The translations under genes were made by a program, and so were the position numbers. Below, in pieces: positions 57,059 through 64,000 of a stretch of 64,000 bases of DNA (within the stretch, counting starts at the first letter, position 1; every line of letters starts with the position of its first letter). Origin of the DNA: Hetaerina americana (taxonomy: Eukaryota; Arthropoda; Insecta; Odonata; Calopterygidae); the NCBI GenBank assembly GCA_022747635.1, contig JAKTNV010000007.1:4413905-4477904 (forward strand), written 5' to 3'. The notes under the pieces are model-generated. The model worked only from the letters and a program-made list of their open reading frames with translations. It ran no database searches and was not told where the DNA came from.

Positions 57059-60000
57059 TGTCTTCCATACACACAGTATTTTTAATGTTTTCGTGGTAAA
57101 CCTCTGGAGTCTGGGGATCATTTCTTGGTTTAAAAAGCTTAGTTGATACATTTCAAATTAATCATGATTAATGCACTCAATGTCTTGTACCTATGGAGGG
57201 ATAATGTTTGAAGAAGATTATCACCGTTATTTTTGATTAATTAGCGAAAATACTATGGTTAGATGTTTTTCTTTAATCAAATGATTGTTTTTAATTTTCA
57301 CAAATTTCAAAGATAAGTTCTCATTTTAATTAGATTAATGTTTATTCAATGCGTGTATTGATGCTTACAATTACATCCAAATTAAATTTCCTTTCCATTT
57401 GTCAATTAAAAGTACTATTGCCCTGAAGACACTTTTCTTTGGCCCTGTTTTCGGTTGTATTGCACCATTTTTGCTATGCTATGCTCCGCGTCTCTTTTGA
57501 TTATCGTGGAAGAAATACGAACTATATGTGGAGAATAAGGACAATCCCTGGGTAACTTCCCCGGCTGATACTGCAAATAAACATTATTTTCCCCCGTTTG
57601 CCAATAATGTCCCATAAAATTGGACAAGCATGAGTTTTTTCCATTTTATAACATATTCCTGGCTAATTTACTTTCCTGTCGTAAAAGACATTTCAAGTAT
57701 CAAAACTCTTTAATATTTCAAATACCTTATTAACTCTTCTCGTTTCAACCTACAAGCTGCCATGTCACCGCAGGTTTTTCAATTCACCGACTAAGTGGTG
57801 TGTGACATTTTGAGCCAAAAATTACTTCCAAGTGCATAAGTTTTGGCTAAATATATTATTATAGGCTAAAACAAACTCTCCGATAACATTACGGGCATAC
57901 TAAGTTGAAAATTCTTAAGCCAAAAAAGAGAAATTCTTGAAAAGATAACATCTAATTAAGTCCAGTCCGAAAATACAGAGAAAAGGTTCCATGGTAATAA
58001 TAAGCAATCATTTTTAATTAATTAATAATTAATTAATAGTGCATAAATAGAGTATTAATTAATACGTCTTTATATTAATCCTGACAAGTATATTTCGCAA
58101 AAAGTTTAGTTTAGAATTTTGTACATATGCAGAGTTTCAATCACCTCGACATGTTTTGGATAACAACCGGTTCATTAGTTCTTTATGGTTTTCCATGTCA
58201 ATAATATTTACTATTCTACGGTACATAACATTTATTTTGAAAAGGAATTCTGCATTTAACCGTCGCCCCATCCCGAACTGTGTGTACACTGGTCCTCGTT
58301 CAATCATCTAACGGAGACATGAAGACCACGTCGTTGAGAATTATTTGCATTTGCCGTCGAATTGCAGACAACTCTTTAATGTAATATGACAGGGAGATCA
58401 CGGATAAAGAACAGTAAAAGTTTCTCGGACTTTGGGACAGCAAAGTTTTGGACCAGAACTTCCTCCATCCGTCCCGCTAATCTACTGGCTAAACAGTTGG
58501 ACCAAATTTTTAATTCTTTGCAGTCGACCGAAAAGAATGGCGTATTTCTTCACTGTCAACACTTGGCTTAAGATAGATTGGATAAGCATAGTGACCTTGG
58601 GCTTGTTCAATGAAATATTCATCGCGTCCATGAATGTTAGCGTATTAGACTGAGTGATCTGATCATTACGAAATCCCAATTGAAAATGCCGAATCAGTTA
58701 TCACAAGGCATATCCTCAATTAAGGTGCATAAAAATCTCTCAAGGGGCTTGGTTGGATACATTAAACATTCATTGGTCGATAACTGGAAATACTCGTTGG
58801 ATTAGCGGTGTTGCGATGTAGGGCGAAACGTTTCCGGGGTGCACCAAGTCTCTCCGTCAACCCGCGCTGCGATGTCGCGTGACGCCGGCGCACTAGACGC
58901 AAGGGAAAGAAATGGAGCACGCGAATTCGAAGATTTGCAAGTGTTATTGACTTAATGGAAATTCCCATTTGTGCCGACCGTTTCAAGGCCAGGATAGCTT
59001 TAGCCTTCCATGGTATTCACCTTTAGCAGAAGAATGCGACCACAGACTCCCTAGTGACCGCAATTACGTTTTTAGAATGAGATGGGAAACTTACATTAAA
59101 AAAAGGCAGCGAATATTATTCAGTGAACAATTAAGTGTTGAATTAAATTTCTCGTAAAGTGCATACTACTGCAAGTAAGTAAATGTTTAAGGTGGAAATG
59201 CTTTTTTTGACTCGTTGTAAAAAGTTTAAAGGGTACATCGAGATTTGTACATTTCATATACCTTTGACATTCCATTGATTATTGATCAAATACAGGTACA
59301 CTGAATGTTCCAAAATCCATCATTAGATTATTGCTGGCCATATGCCAAAATATGTACAATGCATTTATAAATAAATTAATCAATTTCCATTACAGTTGAC
59401 TTTCTCAAAATACTCTCTTTTCTCAAAGATCTCATTTGGTGGAAATCCATTGCTCGTCATCAAATAAATTTACTGCAAATCCTAATATTAATTTGTTCCC
59501 TCTGTCTGTTGCGTCACGATCCCCGGATTCTTGACTGTTCAAATGGAAAGTTAACCTATGAGTATGATCGCCCATGAGATTGGTGCAAAGAGCCGATGGG
59601 AACAAACTATCGCGCCTTTCGCGAGAGACGCAGTATCAAGAGGAGAGGGCACAGAGTCCACCCCAGCATTCTCTCTCGGTCGTGAGCAGCAGCGAGGGCC
59701 CGTCGCCGCCCCTCTGGGGCCCGTGGTGCCCCCTGGGGGTGCGAGGGCGGTAATGCGGGCCGGGGTGGATCGAAAGTGGATCCGGGTCTCTCTCTCCTTT
59801 CGATTATTAAATGAATATGCATACACGCATAAGGGGTGCGTGCGAAAGGAAGGATTAAATTTAACGAGAGGGCGGAGAGATCCGATCGTCCAATTTGGAG
59901 TCATTTCCTGGAACGAGGGACGGTCGTGGAATGAGGGCGTGGTGGCGAGGGAAATGGGAAGAGGTGTGGGGAGGGGGGGGGGAAATGGAGGGTGGGTTTC

Positions 60001-60984
60001 CCCAGATCACTCGATCAGTGCAAACAAGGGCCTTCAAATACACTCAACGACCGACCAACGGCAAAGAACCGATAGCAACAAATTGAAAGGATTTACGATT
60101 ATGAAGCGCAGCCGATAGGACACGCGACCAAGTTTCCCCTCATGCAATATGAATATTGCCATCGCACAAATTACGTAGTTGTTTTTTTTTTAATTTAGAA
60201 GATCAGCGAAACTATTTTTTGCCCTATTGTTAGCATTGGCACAGTCGTCTCTCTCAATGGTCATTACATATGCTATCAATAGAGAGAAAGAGAATAACGG
60301 AAATTTCACATCTCTAACGAAAAAAATGTACGTAATATTGGAAAAAACATAGAAGTGAAGATTTCGTAGAATTCCCATCTGAAAAGATAATCCTTACGTA
60401 ACTTTACCTTATGCGTAAGTGTAAATACTCATAATCGTAATAAAATATGGTACGCGAATAAATTGAGGAAAAGTAATTCTTATTTTTTGTTTTTGATTTC
60501 ATACTCATCGAAGAATGGGACCCTGAAACCATTAGGCCACGATGTGGACTTGGAAACTTTCTCCCTCCCTTTTCCTCTTCAACGACTTCATTTCTTCATG
60601 ATTCCCGTCAGCCCATCATTCACTCCGCACCGTTCACGAAATCCCCCCCCACTACATTCAATGGCCGCCCTCGGCGTACCACTCCCTTGCACCTCCTCCT
60701 CCATTTCGAATTCCCTGGCTGCTCCGGCCTTCAAACTTTCAAATTCCACTCTTTTCTAACACCCTAAGACGAGGCTACTTGGTTTCTCTTCCTATCATTC
60801 CGTTTTATATCCCCCCACCCCTCTCCATATCTGCAATTATATGCTCACCCTCCAACCTCCATTGTATATATGTAATCGAATGTGGAGGATGAGCGTAGCT
60901 AATACTCACGATTTTGTGTTTTTAAATATCTTGGGTACACAGCCGCTATTTTTAACCCAAGGAAGATGTTCCCAACAAAGTTTA
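57059..60984. other. No gene; GC-rich patch at 59.58-60.06 kb
   Basis: Mostly AT-rich DNA, including an ATTAATTAATTAATA cluster near 58015-58075. A GC-rich patch has G-runs on the plus strand at about 59970-59983. Purine/pyrimidine-biased sequence at 60.54-60.85 kb might be an old LINE fragment, but I could not match a motif. Confidence 0.4.
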
Positions 60985-62370
60985 ATTGAACAAGATGCTA
61001 GATCAAATGGATAGGACCAGAAGAAATACCTACCAGAATATAGAACGAATTAGGAGAAGACAATGTTCAGTTTTTAGAGAGTATATATCTAAAATCGATA
61101 GAATAAGTCTCAATACCTCGCAGTTGTAAGCTGGCTAACGTAACTCCCATCTACAACAGCGGCGAAAGTGATAATCCCAACAATTACGGGACCTACCTGT
61201 ACGTTCTTAACATCGATGCCATGCAATATGCATATATTAGAACCCGTAATTTGGTAGTAATGTAATGAGGTTTCTCGATATTAGGAATATACTAAGCAAT
61301 TACCAGCACGAATACAAAAGAGGCAAATCTTGCGAAGCCCAGCTGGGTCTTTTTATTCACGGTATCTTTAAATAGAGCAACAAAATACACAAGTGGATGC
61401 GATATTTTTGGATTTCAAAAAAGTCTTCGATAGAGTCCCTCACAATAAACTAATACACAAATTCAAACATTATGGCATCAATGAGAAAGAGATAAATTGG
61501 ATTAGAGACTTCTCGTCAAATCGCAAACAAATATTAGTAATCACTGTGTTGTGATCGACGGAGATAAATGTAACTTCGGGCGTCCCGCATGGAAGTGTAA
61601 TAGGACCGCTTCTATACTTAATATACATTAATGACTTAAGCTCACGCTTCGGTAGCAACCTTGGATTGTTTGCAGACGACAAGATGGTAAACAGGGAAAT
61701 AAGGTGCCCAGCAGATTACGGGTGACTCTCTAGAGATTAATACAAAGTATCGGATCAGTGAGAAGAATGGGGATTGGAACTGAATATAAGCAACTGCATA
61801 GTTATGTAATTTCGGTTTAAAATAAATAATGGTCCAGACATAAAGCACACAAAAGAGGGTTGATTTCTAACTACGGCAGATCGAGTTAAATGTCGAGGAG
61901 CAGTTCATTCATGGGGAACACGTATTAAAATATATATCTGGATCCACCTAAAAGAAACTCAGCGTCATTAAACCGGTGGTGGGGAAATATAACGCAATCG
62001 TTAAAGAGAGAAGTTACTTCGCTTTAGTCATTCCCCATTTGGAATACAAGTATGAAGGACCCTTGGGAGAAATCCCTGGTAAATGAATTAGATAAAGGTT
62101 AGAGAAAATCCGCCAGATTCGTGAATAATTGTTATAATGAGAAGAAGAGTGTAAGAGGCCTGTTAGGGGAATTAGGCTGGGGAGCCACTTGAGATGCGAA
62201 GAGAACAAGCGAGACTGAAGACTTTAAGAAAAGATCAGGACAATGGCACTTGAGGAATTATTATGTCCCCACACCATATGGGTAGGTTAGACCACAAAGA
62301 TGTTACTGTGGGAGATAGATTCTACTACCTACTGAGGGAGATAGATTCCAGTACATATAGATACAAATAT
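60985..62370 (+). pseudogene. CR1-like LINE reverse transcriptase, heavily decayed
   Basis: Plus-strand pieces in changing frames appear in CR1/jockey-type order: KLANVTPIYNSG-like start (near 61130), DAIFLDFKKVFDRVPHNKL (61397-61453, motif A), VTSGVPHGSVIGPLLYLIYI (61570-61629, motif B), LGLFADDKMVN (61660-61692, motif C), and a C-terminal RKSARFVNNCYNEKKSVRGL then GELGW (near 62105-62181). Several frameshifts and stops occur. This is a different clade from LINE A and B, shown by the DFKKVFDRVPH and GVPHGSVIGP signatures. The endonuclease is not seen. Confidence 0.85.
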
Positions 62371-62464
62371 CCATTCTTTCCCTGAACAATCAGGAATCAT
62401 AATAGCATGAAATCAAAGTCATAATGGTAATAATAAATATATTCAATTTACGAATAAGGAAAAG

Positions 62465-62695
62465 ACGCTACTTAGGCATAAGGTAGGGCATTCGTTGGTG
62501 CATGTACAAGCTATTTGATGGCATATGCATTTGCGTGTATGTAATTAAAAAGGTTTTTGCATAAATACATATGCCTCTGTGGGTGTAAACATGCGTGAAT
62601 TTGTTGGTTTTTCGTGTAATGTTATTCTATTTTACGGGTGGTGACCTAACAACCCCCGCCACACACCCTTGCGGTCACTTGCGGGGTATAATGCA
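62465..62695 (+). repeat. Dispersed repeat R, right half
   Basis: GGTTTTTGCATAAATACATA, TTTTACGGGTGGTGACCTAA and CACTTGCGGGGTATAATG match the right half of the copy at 51.25-51.79 kb. The inner palindromic segment found there is absent here, so this copy gives the simpler form of the end. Confidence 0.7.
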
Positions 62696-64000
62696 GATAT
62701 AGATACTTTATATTTGTATTCATTACTTTTCCACAAAACTTAATCACTCAGTACCACAGTCATCGAATATTCAATTTGTATATGCCCCCTTTACTAATCA
62801 ATTCTTTCGTTAATGTTTACACTACATGGCCAAGTTTCATGTAAAACAATTCAACGAGTTAGAAAAAAAGATGAACTATGTAAAGATTTGTGCTGCACTA
62901 AAATATTAAACCTGTTCTTTAAACCTAACCTTTCTCTTCCTTGGTACATTCCTTAATTAGCACCATCTTCTAGAACATTTTCTTTTATTTTTTTTAAGGG
63001 CAACCGCTACCACATTAAGATGGTGTGACAAAACATTCATGTAACATGCAGAAAAAGGTGGGGTCTGCATCGCCATTATTTACGAATTCACCCACCGGCC
63101 TTATCGTGAATTCCACAGCTGTTTTTCCGACCCCGGCAATCACTGAAATAGTCTTTTCGTCGGCAAACCAAAGAGCGATATATTAAGACGACATTTTAGG
63201 AGAATCGATGAGCTTCGATTCAAAATAAACCGTGACGGCTGGACGCTTACGGAATGTGAATTCCGTATCCTCCCGATGCGGCGAGACATGAAACGACTCT
63301 TTGCTGGAATAAATGAAAATAAAGACTCGTGCTACGGGTGGTTTTCTTCTGGGCTAGTTTCCTACGGAATGGGCACGCGGTGATGGAGTCGGTGGGGGAA
63401 GGAGACGAAGATCACAGCTGTGGGAGGAAATAGCCTTAGCTAATGCATCACGTCATGTCGTTTATATTGATTTGAATGGTCAATAGGAGAACCAATACTC
63501 CTGAGAGTTTTGCATTTCATTCAATCGTTTTCAGTGTTCACAATCGTTGGAACCTCATATTTGTGCGACATTTTCGTAAATTCTATTTCAAATATTTCAT
63601 TGAATGTAAAAGTAAGAAATGGCTTTTTTGTCAAACTATATTCCCATTTCCAATAACGGTGAAAGATGGGCTTCTGGTAATATTTTCCACCTGAATATTG
63701 GTTCTGCTAGTGAAAAATTGCTCTGTGAGGGATTATATTGCGATAAAATAACCAAATGCTTGTATCGTGTCATGCGCGTACAAGGTCTGAGCCAATGGTG
63801 GGATGACCCATTCTTTCCCGGATAGACGGGCGGCGGTTTCCCTGGCTGGGTACGATGCAGGGGAAAAGGCTGCAGGCCGGTGGCGGTTGGTTCCCAGCAT
63901 TTGCGGGGAGCGGATCGTTCGTTTGCGGAACCTCACCACGCTCCATTATGAACTATGCCATCAACTTAAGCGTGAAACAGGTAAATACCGGGAAAAAGTA
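62696..64000. other. No feature recognised
   Basis: AT-rich DNA, becoming GC-moderate after 63.2 kb. Short frames near 63.5-63.9 kb are unrecognised. Confidence 0.4.

Noticed and set aside
1..64000. CRISPR array, operons, ribosome binding sites, rho-independent terminators
   Set aside because: No regularly spaced direct repeats and no bacterial-type gene organisation. The content is that of an animal genome.
1..64000. LTR retrotransposon or endogenous virus
   Set aside because: No long direct terminal repeats, primer-binding site, protease or integrase motifs were seen. All RTs belong to LINE or Penelope types.

Overview
This window looks like a piece of nuclear DNA from an animal with a repeat-rich genome. 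An arthropod, plausibly an insect, is the best guess. The evidence is the mix of elements: mariner-type DNA transposons, a Penelope-like element with a GIY-YIG domain, a Helitron helicase, RTE/BovB-like and CR1-like LINEs, several tRNA-headed SINEs and many (TA)n microsatellites. There is no bacterial gene organisation and no rRNA. I found no host protein-coding gene that I can defend. One short open exon-like stretch (11973-12257, minus) is listed at low confidence. Species cannot be assigned from the sequence alone.

Layout. 1-9.4 kb: an RTE-like LINE remnant (family A, 1736-3565, minus), tRNA-headed SINEs at 5.96, 6.2 and 8.2 kb, and unannotatable AT-rich DNA with GC-rich patches. 9.4-11.1 kb: 3' half of a second LINE family (B) carrying a SINE insertion. 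11.1-18.1 kb: a TA tract and otherwise empty sequence with one GC-rich patch (16.7-17.4 kb). 18.6-21.2 kb: two mariner elements, one almost intact with 147-bp terminal inverted repeats, one internally deleted. 23.1-26.6 kb: SINE family 2 copies, TA tracts and a perfect 54-bp inverted repeat. 26.6-28.9 kb: the most complete LINE B copy (minus). 29.9-31.2 kb: a SINE and a decayed Tc1/mariner relative. 31.2-42.6 kb: mostly non-coding DNA with GC-rich patches and small LINE and mariner remnants. 42.6-48.7 kb is the richest cluster: an 813-codon Penelope-like ORF, two large palindromes, three long TA tracts and a Helitron derivative. 49.3-57.1 kb: a SINE, two further LINE B copies, a GC-rich patch and a deleted mariner with complete ends. 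61-62.4 kb: a CR1-like LINE pseudogene.

How the elements relate. The LINE B copies could have supplied the reverse transcriptase for the SINEs, but I see no convincing shared 3' tail, so that is speculation. The Penelope-like element and the palindromes beside it share terminal sequence. That sequence carries hammerhead-ribozyme-like cores (CUGANGA, stem II, GAAA), a feature known for Penelope-like elements. The Helitron sits inside a TA tract, which fits its A/T target preference. Every mobile element seen has at least one inactivating lesion or truncation, although the mariner at 18.6 kb, the Penelope ORF and the Helitron helicase are only lightly damaged.
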